Below, piece by piece: positions 11,799-22,453 of a DNA stretch of 64,000 nucleotides. The first letter of the stretch is position 1; each line of letters starts with the position of its first letter. Source of the stretch: Adiantum capillus-veneris (lineage: Eukaryota > Streptophyta > Polypodiopsida > Polypodiales > Pteridaceae); NCBI GenBank assembly GCA_014529385.2, contig CM043945.1, forward strand, positions 146,051,741-146,115,740, given 5' to 3'. The position numbers were made by a program, and so were the translations under genes. The notes beneath the pieces are model-generated. The model saw only the letters and a program-made list of their open reading frames with translations. It did no database searches and had not been told where the DNA came from.

Positions 11799-12617
11799 AG
11801 TGATGGCGCCCCTCTGAAGTGATGGCGGCCCTCTTGTGACGAAGTGAAGGCCGGCCCTGTTGTGCGACGCGACTTGTGTGTCTGCAAAGGAAACCCTAGC
11901 AGCGCGCAAGGAGAAGAATCTGAGCAGCGTGCAGACTGTTGTGCAACGGGAAGGTTGCCCTTAATGTGCGACGTGACATTTGCGTCTGCAGAGGAAACCC
12001 TAACAGCGCCTCAATCTTCTGCGCAGCAAGCTGCCCGACAGTCTCTCTCTCTAGCAGGAGGTAACAAGTGCCCACAAAAACATTTTCGCTTCTTTTTCTG
12101 GTTTTGTATGATTATGTGGTCCATTAGAGGCTAGAGCAGTAAGAAAGTGTTAGCAGTGGGTACATTTCCTGTACGGATGCCCCAAAGTCCAACCATTTTG
12201 TGTAGAACAACGTTGAAACAGCATGCAACCTGCACCTAGCCCCTAAGTATGCTCTCCGTGGTGCGCTGAGTGAGAAGCGCGCAACCTACACCTGCCGAAA
12301 CAGCGCGCAACTTTCCCTTGCACTTGCCCACGCGTCCTGAAGAGCGCAACCTCCTTCTCGGGGGAGCTGCAACACCTACGTGACCTACAACTTAGGACCT
12401 GCAGGAGTTCAACAGGGCGTGATCGCGTCAAGCCTACAACATTCTCGACATATCCAGTGGGTCGGTGAAGGGCTGCGGCAGCAACTACAACACACACGGT
12501 TTTGGGGGAGTACACAAGTTTCAACGGGGCAGCTCGGCACTACTCTGTGGTGCCAGCAGGTCACGTGAGGCAACCAAAGAAACATCAGGGCAAAAGCCTC
12601 ACACGTGGTGCTTGAGG
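11796..12617 (+). promoter_or_regulatory. 5'UTR of family A LINE with repeated units
   Basis: Two similar stretches about 98 bp apart (11861-11905 and 11959-12010) share GTGCGACG(C/T)GAC, GTCTGCA(A/G)AGGAAACCC and AGCGC. Further down GCGCAACCT-type phrases recur (12270-12350). Repeated 5'UTR monomers are known to carry promoters in some LINEs; that role is inferred here. No ORF of note is present. Confidence 0.45.
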
Positions 12618-13755
12618 ATGGACCAATCAGCCGACCTCGCAAATGACGATATCTATGAAACCCCGCCTAAATCGAAAGCGACATTTAGGAGGAGGATCCA
12701 AGAGAGCACAATATCGCCTGGTTGTGTGAGAGCAGAGAAACTTTCTAGGGTCAAAGATGACATAATGTTTGAGAAGGTAAAGGTGATGATTAAGGGGGAG
12801 CTGAGCCTTTTGAGGGGTGACATGGAAAAAGAGATGTACGCAAATGCTGAGACTTACAAAAAAGCTATGTATGCAGATAGAATTGGACAAAGAGATGCTT
12901 AGTAAGGGTGACAAGATGTACACATCTTTTAAGGCCGAAACGCAGACGATAGTGAGGGCGGCAGTGAATGTAATGGAATGTATCATGCAAAAAAAAAAAA
13001 GAGGATGCACTTGCTACGTTTGAATCCTGGAAATAAAAAATGGAAGAACGCATGAATGAAAAGGATGCACTGATAGAAGCACTTAAGGGAGACCTCGTAG
13101 CTTGCAAAAATACCCCTACAAAGGAAGGAGAAAACCAACCCTCAATGATAAATGAGCTCGAAAGCATCAAGGAACAAGTGAAAAATCTATGGGAAGAGGA
13201 AGAGCAGAAGGCACGAACAACCTCATGGGTGGAGCACCTTTTAAAAAAACAAGCGAAGGTTGATAAAGCTGAAAAGTGGATCGAGGACGCAAAGAAAGGA
13301 AAAGATAACATGCCTAAAGCCACACCGACATCCACTATCATCAATATGACAATTGAGGAGGGGCAAAAGAGAGAGACTAGAGCTCTTCATGTGCGTGTTA
13401 CAGGTCTCAAAGACACTGGAAAAGTAGAAGAAGAAGTGCAAGAGCTATTGAAGCGCATGGGTTTCTGAACCCCCACACACAGCTGCTTGGAGAGTTGGCA
13501 AGAAGGAAGTGATGAGAAAGGAAGGCCCAAGGAAAGAGGACTCATTATACGCCATCCTACGCTGGAAGCTAGGAAGGAATTCCTGAAGAAGAGACCAACG
13601 CTCGAGCAAGCTCGGATATTTTTGGGTGATGACCTCACTCACAGGTAGAACACATGCGAGAGTTGATGCCGAAGATCAAGGCAGCAAGGGAGAAAGAGAA
13701 AATTGCTTTCTACAGGGGAGGGAGAGTAATGGTGTTGGAAAAACACACCGCATGA
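12618..13755 (+). pseudogene. Family A LINE ORF1, broken
   Basis: The likely start is ATG at 12618 (MDQSADLANDD). A long lysine/glutamate-rich coiled-coil part spans about 12740-13280 in changing frames (KDDIMFEKVKVMIKGELSLL, later EKDALIEALKGDL and NELESIKEQVKNL). The RRM-like part begins ALHVRVTGLKDTGKVEEE (near 13383), then the CTD-like part with IFLGDD and AAREKEKIAFYRGGRVMVLE. It ends with TGA at 13753-13755 and the frame runs straight on into ORF2 (VCETYGTSLKMEAWNCNG). At least three frame changes are present. Confidence 0.7.
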
Positions 13756-16617
13756 GTGTGTGAGACCTATGGGACAAGCCTTAAAATGGAAGCATGGAAT
13801 TGTAATGGATCAATGAAGCTGGATGTAAGCGCATTTGAGGATCGCTTTAAGGGAAGAGACATTACTTTTTACTCGGAAGCGCATCAGACTCCTGGTAGCA
13901 CATTACCCAGGGTGACGAGGTACCATTGGGAGACTACTTGCAGGCAAGATGTGAGATCAACCTATAGAGGACGGGGGTCAGGAGGTGTGGCAGTCCTTTT
14001 CCCACATAGACATGGGGCTAACACAGTTGATTATGTTTTGGCTAAGCCCAGTTTCATACCCTGTATTCGGGACTTTATAATCGGGCCTAGGCCTATTGGG
14101 GTAGCAGTGGACCATGCCCTCCTCACGTTTACCGTCTCATTATAGTTCAGCAGAGCTTGGATAGCACCTACATCCATACGCGATACACTTTTACTTTGGA
14201 GACTAATTCTATCTACATAGATGGTATCTACAGACCTTATGCACAGAGGATCCGGGGAGACCTCTAGGGGAGCTCACTTATTTATTGACTAAGACATTGA
14301 TTGTTTTTCGACGTTTGGTACGACGGAAGGAAAGGGCGTTTCTAGCTCGACTAGAGCAGGATTTATATTAGTTGTTTTTGAGTGAGAATTCCAGCGAAGC
14401 ATGGCGACTCTTCCATGAGCACTCTCCCCCACCAGTCATCGCTTCTACGAAGGTCTGGGGCCAGTATGCATCATCCCTTTACACAATCTCATGGCAGCCA
14501 CCTCTCCCAGATCCACTAGAGCCATGCCCACGCACATGCTTTCTTTACCACCGAGATGGTAAAGAAAGCCATTGACAGGATGAAGACCAGGAGAGCATAT
14601 GATCACCATGGCTTGGTAACATAGCATTTTATACATGCCAGAGATCTGCTTGCAGAGTTTCTAGCAATGATGTTCAACCGGGCCATGTGCGAGGGTCTAC
14701 CTGATACTTGGAGTTTGTCCACTATTGTATCTATTTTCAAGTCAGGGGACCCTATGGAGCCTGGGAACTACCGCACTATCATGATTGGACACACATTGTC
14801 ACGGTTGTACGCATCCATCCTTGAGCAACAATTGACTAGATGGGCAGAGAGAGAGGGTGTACTGGTAGCAAGACAAGCCTGTTTCAGGAGAGGTTTCTCT
14901 ACTCTTGATCATATTCTAACACTCAGAGCCATTATTGAGGAGGGGAGATCATGTGGGAGACGGCTCTATGTTGCTTTGTGGATTTCTGCAAAGGCTTCGA
15001 TACAGTGCCAGAGCTAGATTGTTGCGCAAACTGCAAGAGATGGGAGTACCCTAAGAGTTGATTTGGGGCATCATGCCTCTATACAAGTCAATAGTGGGAC
15101 ATGTATGTAGCCTTGGGGGGGTTGGAGAAGATGTGTTCCCAGGTTCAGTTTCAGGAACCTCGATTGAAGTTGTGGCTTTTTGACACTCTAGTGGCTTCAG
15201 CTATGCTGTATGGGGTTCAGATTTGGGGACCCTCAGTGCACCACCATGGAAGATCTGGTAACACTGATGGACGGAGATGTATGGAGAGGCCTCTAGTCTC
15301 TATGAGCTCTCGGCTATTTCGGGCTAAGGCGTCTGTGCCGCATGAGATTATTCCAGCCGAGATAGCTGCTCCCCCTCTCATGGTCGAGGCCCTTAGTAGA
15401 TCAGTATCCTTCATGCATAATTTATGGGACCTTCTCAGAGATAGATATGCTCAGCTAGCCCTTGAGTCATCTCGATAGCTAGCGCTACAAGAGGACACAG
15501 CACGTTGGTATGGGTAGATGACATCATGGTTTCAGCATGGATACATTGCCTCCATTCCAGTACTCCTTGGACGCACCCTCCCTATCTTTCACACGGACAC
15601 ATCTTCTCCAACCCCCCCAAGGGTACATAAATATCTTACTATTGACTTGTATCCATGTGCTCTTGGTGTCATTCGTCAGGATTTGATTCAGCTAGATACC
15701 AAGAGCACATGAATACAACCGACACAGGAGCTGGGCACGAAAATGACTTTCTATAAAGAGCATCTTCTCCAACTAACAGAAGATAGATATGTGATCAGAC
15801 CGGCCTATATGGACACTCATTTATCCTATGAGATACGATGTGCTATTGGTTAGCTGCGCACATCATCGCACCAGCTAGAGATTGAGACTGGCAGATTTAG
15901 GAGAATACCAACAAAGGCCAGGATATGCCAGTTGTGTCATATAGAGCCAGAGACATAGTTGCATCACGTTTGTCATTGTCCGGTATACTATGAGATACGA
16001 GGCCGCTTTCATTGTCTATTCAGAGAGGGCTTTGGACCATTGGCTAGAGTCATGAGATAACGGATCAGAGATGCCCAGGGTTGTTTTTGCTAGAGCGGCG
16101 CAGACATAGGGAGAGAGTCTTGAGGACATCAGGCAATGGGAGACATTTACCGAGGGAGATTACTGACTTCTTTAGAGCAAGGGTTTCGCAGCCAGACGAG
16201 CATGCTCCAAGGCACAATTCAGAGCTCACTTATACCAGAGGTATATTAGATGACAAAGCCATTGAGCTCGGGAGAGCTAGACGCCCACGTCTATGAGGGC
16301 GACCATGACATCGATGGAAGCTCCATGAGAGGATCCGGACTATTCTAGCACGACATGTGAGACGCCTAGTACGACTATTTACAGAGGTGGACATTGACGA
16401 AGCTCTTCAACGACCGATGCAGTACTTTCTTGGACAATGCCCGATGCCGAGCATCCTCGCGCACTGTTGATGATGATGTTTTTAGTCTTTCACTGTACTG
16501 TACTTTATTTTATTTTTGTACCTAGATATTGGATAAGGTCCACCAAGATTGTATCAGATTGGTCTCTTAGGTCATTTTGGCCTTTTGAAGACGTTTAATA
16601 TAACATTTCATTATGTT

Positions 16618-16619
<2 letters not shown>

Positions 16620-16664
<45 letters not shown>
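16620..16664 (+). repeat. (TC)n microsatellite, LINE tail
   Basis: A pure TC tract after the family A tail. The next LINE copy starts at its end with an inverted segment. Confidence 0.95.
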
Positions 16665-16668
<4 letters not shown>

Positions 16669-17964
16669 CATAGGGTCTCCCGACTTGAAGATAGGTACAA
16701 AAGTAGATAGGCTCCAAGTATCAGGCAAGCCCTCACACATTGGCACGGTTGTACGCATCTATTCTTGAGCACCAGCTGAGTAGATGCGGGGAGGAGGGGA
16801 TACGTGCAGCTGGGCAAGCAGCGTTCAGGAGGGGTTTTTCTACTCTTGACCATACCTTGACACTCAGAGCCATCATTGAGGAGGGAAAATGAAATGGGAG
16901 ACGGATCTATTGTATCTTTATGGATTTCCGCAAAGCATTTGACACAGTACCCAGAGCTAGATTGATGCCCAGATTACAACAGATGGAAGTACCCACAGAG
17001 CTCATTTCGGGGGTCATGGCATTATACAAGTCAGTACTGGGGCATGTACGCACCTCAGAGGGTCTATCCACACTGGTCCACTCAACTATTGGATTGAAGC
17101 GGGGTTGCCCGCTCTCTCCTACTCTATTTGGTATGTATGCGGATGAGGTTTCTGACCGCATTGACAGAGATGGTCATACACGTGCACAGTTGGCAAGGAC
17201 ATGGATTCCACTATTGTTATATGCTGATGCTATTGTGTTGAACTCGGACTCTCCGGAAGGGATGCAACGTCACTTCGATGCTTTGCATAGCTTTGCTCAG
17301 GAAAGTGGTTTGTCCGTCAACCTTGGTAAAATTAAGGTCATGGTATTTAATACCACCCCACAGTGGATCAGGCGGTCAACGCCCGCATTCACATATGGCC
17401 ACGAGACAGTGGAGTATACAAATGCTTACACTTAGCTTGGAGTCGTTTTTAATGGGCTAGCATTTTCATCGAGGAGGGCATCAGAGACTAGATTGACGAG
17501 AGGCCATGCAACATTGGGTAGATTGGAAAGGATGTGCTCACAGGTTTAGTTTCAGGAGCCTCGCACGAAGCTCTGGCTCTTTGACACTTTGGTGGCCTCT
17601 GCATTGCTTTATGGAGCTGAGATTTGGGGACCTTCATTGGATCATCACGGGTGGAGAGGCCACACTGATGGATGGGGGGAAATGGAGAAGCCTCTGGTCT
17701 CTATGATCTCGCGGCTCATTAGAGCTAAGGCTTCAGTACCACGTGCTATTGTTCGAGCAGAGGTAGCTGCTCCCCACTAGTGGTTGAGGCGCTCACCAGA
17801 TATGTCTCCTTCACACACCGCATGTGGGAACTTTCCAAAGACAGATATGCCCGCCTTGCACTTGAGCCCTCTCGACAGTTAGCAATGCAGGGAGATACAA
17901 CATGCTGGTATGGGGAGATGACATCATGGTTTCAGGCGCATGGGTTGAGCGTAGACAGATTACC
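16665..17964 (+). mobile_element. LINE family A copy with inverted 5' end (RT region)
   Basis: 16665-16736 is RT sequence in reverse orientation; on the minus strand it reads GLPDTWSLSTFVPIFKSGDP-like. From 16737 the copy continues on the + strand with HWHGCTHLFLST-frame/TLARLYASILE sequence. The RT palm is present: DFRKAFDTVPRARL (16925-16965), GCPLSPTLFG (17104) and a YADAIVL variant at 17221-17240 where the second Asp of YADD is Ala. The thumb and the start of the C-terminal region follow to DRLP (17960), where a family B copy begins without a TC tract. TAG stops lie at 17434 and 17547. Confidence 0.8.
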
Positions 17965-20900
17965 TTATGTATCATAGAGACTCATGAGAGCCCGGACAGG
18001 GGGCTACCTCGTATTACCGGATTCGAGTGGGAGTCAGCTTTTAGGCATACTACACGCCAGAGTACAGGTAGAGGGTCGGGGGGAGTGGCTATTTTATTTA
18101 GACATACTCTACCGAGTCACATTCAGATCATGAGCAAGGATGAGGAGGCCAGATATCTATGGGTATGTATGGCAATATCACATCAGAGATGGATTTATCT
18201 AGCCATTTGCTCCACGTGGATCTAGATACGCGGGTCAAGAGGGTGCGGGACAGGTCAGAGATAGTGACTCCCCATACGCGTCTCTATCAGAGGATATCCT
18301 ACATTACTCCACACTCGGAGAAGTCTTCCTCATGGGCGACTTCAACGGGTGCACCCAGACCAGACAGTGTGAGATATATGACATGGAGCAGCCCGATATT
18401 ATGAGGACTCTCGACCCGGAGGAGATGGGGATCAGCAGATCTTCGGACGACACAGGCCAGGATACCACATGATATGGTAGATATCTTCTAGAGTTGGGCA
18501 GCAGACACCATCTCGTTATTTATAATGGGATGCATCGATGGCCAGATTCTACCGGACTGACTTGCTTCCCACATGGAGGAGGGGGGAGCACTGTGGATTA
18601 CGTCTTGGGACCTCTATCTGCTGCACACTTATTACAGTCATTCAGTATTGGACGTTGCTGACCACACCTTTCTTAGCTTTGCACTCTCATCCTCCGTCTC
18701 ACTTGACACTCCACCTCCTACACACACTCACACCATGATCCACGTTACTCATGAGCTCTCACATGTCTACATTGATCATCTCCACTCACGCTTGCTCTCC
18801 CTTGACCCTCATGCCCCGCTCGACACACTTACCACACAATTCACACAGATTCTCCATGATTCAACTCTTCATAGTTTTCCTCATAGCACTCACACACACC
18901 CATCTTGAGTGGGGTCTATGCCACAGAATGGCTGGTATGATGATGATTGCCGGAAGCTCCGCAGAGGTCTTCGCGCAGCAGAAGCTCGTGGCGAGATCAC
19001 ACATAGACAGGCACAAAGGCGCATGCAGTCCCTTATCCGCCGTAAAAAGCGGGAATGGGAAGAACGTCAGTATTGGGAGTTATATCACTTGCTCATGAGT
19101 AGAGATAGTGGAGAGGCCTAGCGACGCATCCGTGAGCGAGGGCGCCCGACACCTATACATGATCCTCACCTTTGATTGATTATGCAGAGCGCCTCTACCT
19201 GATACCAGGGCAGCCACCTATACCCACACCACAAAGACCACGACCGATTACAGCATCATTCTTTACATCACATATGGTGAGCAGAGCCATCTGACACCTC
19301 CAGCATGGACGAGCTAGAGATCAGTCTGGATTACTGGCAGAGCATTTGATTTATGGGAGAGATACCCTGGCACCACTTATTGCTCACCTCTTCAACAGGG
19401 CTCTAGTAGAGGGATTCCCGGACTCGTGGACAGAGCATACCATTGTGCCTATCCACAAGTCAGGGGATGTTATGGACCCGGGCATAATGATAGGGCCCAT
19501 GCTGGCCAAGTTATATGGAGCAGTATTGGAGGAGGCATTGAGCACTCTAGCCGAGACGGAGGGTCTTAGAGCTCCAAGCCATGCAGGATTACAGCGATCT
19601 TTCTCTACCATAGACCATATCTTCACTCTTAGATGTCTACTTGATCAGACTCGAGTGAAGAAGAGGAGATTGTATTGATGCTTTGTGGACTTCCGCAAAG
19701 CTTTTGACACAGTACCTAGAGAGAGGTTATTCAAACGACTGATGGATCTGGGTGTGAGTGAGGAGATGATTTGGGGGATATAGGCATTGTATGAGCATGT
19801 TTCTGGCAGAGTCAGATGTCCAGGAGGTATATCAGACACTCTTGTTAGCACCATTGGGGTGAAACAGGGGTGCCCTCTTTCACCTACACTATTTGGACTC
19901 TATATTGATGAGATTGTGGACGTCATTCAGCACAGAGGAGGAGATGGAGTGGAGATAGGCGGGACTACAATACACATATTGCTCTACGCGGATGACATAG
20001 TGCTAGTAGTAGAGTCTGCTGAGGGGCTACAGCGACATCTTTCAGCGCTTAATGATTTTTGCTTACAACGAGGGCTTTCAGTGAACCTTGGTAAAACCAA
20101 GGTTCTTATCTTTCATACTTCAGCACAGGTCAGGAGGCAGAGTGCATTTATAGCAGCAGGAGGGTTGAGATTACAGGGTCATATGTTTACCTTGGCATGA
20201 CCTTCACAGCAGCATCAGGGGCGTTCTCGATGGCACAGGCAGCTAGAGACAGACTCACTAGAGGGTATTCAGCACTGGCATTGATGGAGGGCACTACCAT
20301 CAGGCACACTTTCAGGAGCGCCGTACAAAGGGGTGGCTATTTGATACACTGGTCACACCAGCACTTATGTATGGGGTTGCGATATGGGGCCCAAGGCTAG
20401 CTGCTTGTGTATGGACTCTAGTGGAGCGACCACAGATACTCATGATCTCTAGACTCATTCGCAACAAGCCCTCAGTACCACATGACATCATTCGAGCCGA
20501 GCTTGCCGCACCACCTATGTTGGTTGAGGCACTTTTTCAGACTGTATGCATGCTGCACAGACTTTAGAGCATGGACAGAGATCGTATTGCATACCGAGCC
20601 TTCTCGGCATCATAGGACATGGCATTGGCAGGGGATCGGACCTCATGGTATGCTCAGACACGGGATTGGTTTTCTTCTCAGGGACTGGATATTGATAGAC
20701 TGCCGCCACTACAGTATGACACTCAGGCCCCCACCTATTCCCTCACACGATCTGAGAGGAATAGGGTCATTAGACAGGAGATATGGCACACCTACATTCA
20801 GAGGACATGGGTTGACCCAGGACATGAGCTACCATCGAAAATGCTACATTACTTCGAGCATTTTCTACAGCTATCAGAGCAGGGGTTCATTGAGACCCCC

Positions 20901-21802
20901 CTATACATGCAGAGATATATGCCGCATCACCTTCGGGTGGCCATTGGGCAGCTTAGAGTGTCCTCACACCAGTTGGAGATTGAGAGGGGCAGAGCCAGAG
21001 GCATACCACGAGATGAGCGTATATGTCCCATTACAGAGGTGGAGAGCGAGGAGCACTCCATGGTGAGATGCCTAGCTTACTCGGAGCTCAGAGTTCAGTT
21101 TGGCATAGAGGATACACTCCAGTAGTGTATAGTGAGGAGTGGCCAGATCCAGCTAGGACGCTTCCTGACCATTGCTTTTAGCTTGCGTGAGCAGATTCTA
21201 CAGCCACGACAGCAGGCAGGTGCGAGTACACAACGGACTATTACAGAGTTCTTCCAGCGAGAGGTGTCTAGCCAGAGACCTCCGACTCACATGAGCGGGC
21301 TCACACTTCAGCAGGCCGATACCCAGAGAGCGCGTCGTAGACCATGAGTCCCTGGCTATCTGAGACAGCGACCACATCACGACGAGGTATTGAGGATACG
21401 GGCACTACATCAACACCACCTGGAGATGAGGTATGCATCTACGCATTGGACCACCAGGCTGCAGGAGGCTCTTCGACCACCCTCCCCTATGTATAACATT
21501 CTCCACCCACCCCCTATAGTATGCTTTTAGCTGGACATTGCCCGCCATCATGTGGCTTGTATTATACTGTGTAGTCATTTTCTGCTGTGACAAAGCTACA
21601 CACATGTGCCTATACTGCTATGCTGCACACACAGGGTAGCCACTATCCGCGGAGTCGGAGCTACCACCCATTCTCATACTCATTCACAGTAGGCACAGTC
21701 GGTTTATTCTTTCTTTTCTCTCATATTACCGACACCCAGATCGCCACTTTTGTATATGATTTGGTCTCATAGGCCAACTTTGGCCTTTAGTAGACGTAAA
21801 TA

Positions 21803-21805
<3 letters not shown>
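17965..21805 (+). mobile_element. LINE family B, 5'-truncated copy
   Basis: It starts within the endonuclease (IETHESPDRGLPRITGFEWE, GRGSGGVAILF). The RT spans about 19346-20200, with CFVDFRKAFDTVPR (19678-19720), GVKQGCPLSPTLFG (19857) and LLYADDIVLV (19978-20010). The C-terminal region (20619-21350) has a zinc-finger-like block with the second Cys replaced (CPITEVESEEHSMVRC) and the PIP-like motif QRTITEFF (near 21232-21255). The 3'UTR ends with the hairpin at 21771-21786 and GACGTAAATAAAG, then (TC)n. A few in-frame stops are present, for example TGA at 19676 and TAG at 19783. It is clearly related to family A but a separate lineage. Confidence 0.8.

Positions 21806-21857
<52 letters not shown>
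21806..21857 (+). repeat. (TC)n microsatellite, tail of family B LINE
   Basis: A pure TC tract follows the family B tail. The next family A copy starts at 21858 in its ORF1 C-terminus. Confidence 0.95.
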
Positions 21858-21861
<4 letters not shown>

Positions 21862-22310
21862 TTGCCCACATGCAAGAAGTCATGCCAAAGATTAGGGCTG
21901 CAAGAGAAAAAGGCGAGACAACGTTTTACAGAGAAGGAAGAGTGGTCATTATGGAGAGACGCCCTACATGACGGTGCAAGACCTATGGGACCACACTCAG
22001 GATGGCGGTTTGGTACTGTAATGGTTCGTATAGACTTGATGTGGGGGCCTTTGAGGACAGCTTCAAAGACAGAGACATTGTTTTCTACTCAGACTCATCA
22101 GGCTCCAGGACAATTGATGCCGCATATATCAGGATACAGATGGGAGATAGCTTGCCGGACATGCACCAGATCTAAGCATGGGACTAGAGGATTAGGAGGT
22201 GTACCAGTTCCTTTTAGAGAGCAGCTCCAACCACTATTGCACATAGTTCGGAGAGATGATCAGGCCAGATACATGTGGGTGAGGTTGAGGGCAGAGACTG
22301 GACGTTTCTT
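21858..22310 (+). mobile_element. LINE family A copy, left part (split by L1 insertion)
   Basis: It begins LAHMQEVMPKIRAAREKGE (ORF1 C-terminus). ORF1 ends with TGA at 21969-21971 followed by CGG, and the frame continues RCKTYGTTLRMAV into the endonuclease. The endonuclease is cut after LRAETGRF by the minus-strand L1 and resumes at 29174 with LYIRICYFPPST. The 17-bp GAGACTGGACGTTTCTT is present on both sides of the L1. Confidence 0.9.
22294..22310 (+). repeat. Target-site duplication, left copy (L1 insertion)
   Basis: GAGACTGGACGTTTCTT is identical to 29157-29173 and flanks the 6.8 kb L1. A 17-bp duplication is normal for endonuclease-driven LINE insertion. Confidence 0.95.
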
Positions 22311-22453
22311 TTTTTTTTCCGAGAAAAAGATCCTTCTATTAGTTAATGAAAGCTGCCCATAGGGCTACATCCACCTCTGCAAGAGAGGGCTACAACAAAC
22401 ACGATGGGGAGACTCTCCCAATGAAAAAACAACATATATACAATGAGGCTAAA

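Larger units (their letters stand above)
11796..16619 (+). mobile_element. LINE family A, near full-length copy with 5'UTR
   Basis: The copy contains a GC-rich 5'UTR (11796-12617), ORF1 (12618-13755), the in-frame TGA at 13753-13755, ORF2 with internal deletions, and a 3'UTR with a family A tail (about 16556-16615). In the endonuclease, GVAVLF is joined to PHRHGANTVDYVLA near 13998, so the middle is missing. In the RT, sequence after DFCKGFDTVP is joined to the thumb (YVALGGLEK) near 15098, so the YADD core is missing. The zinc finger and a PIP-like motif (PREITDFF near 16150) remain. Several in-frame stops are present. Confidence 0.85.
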
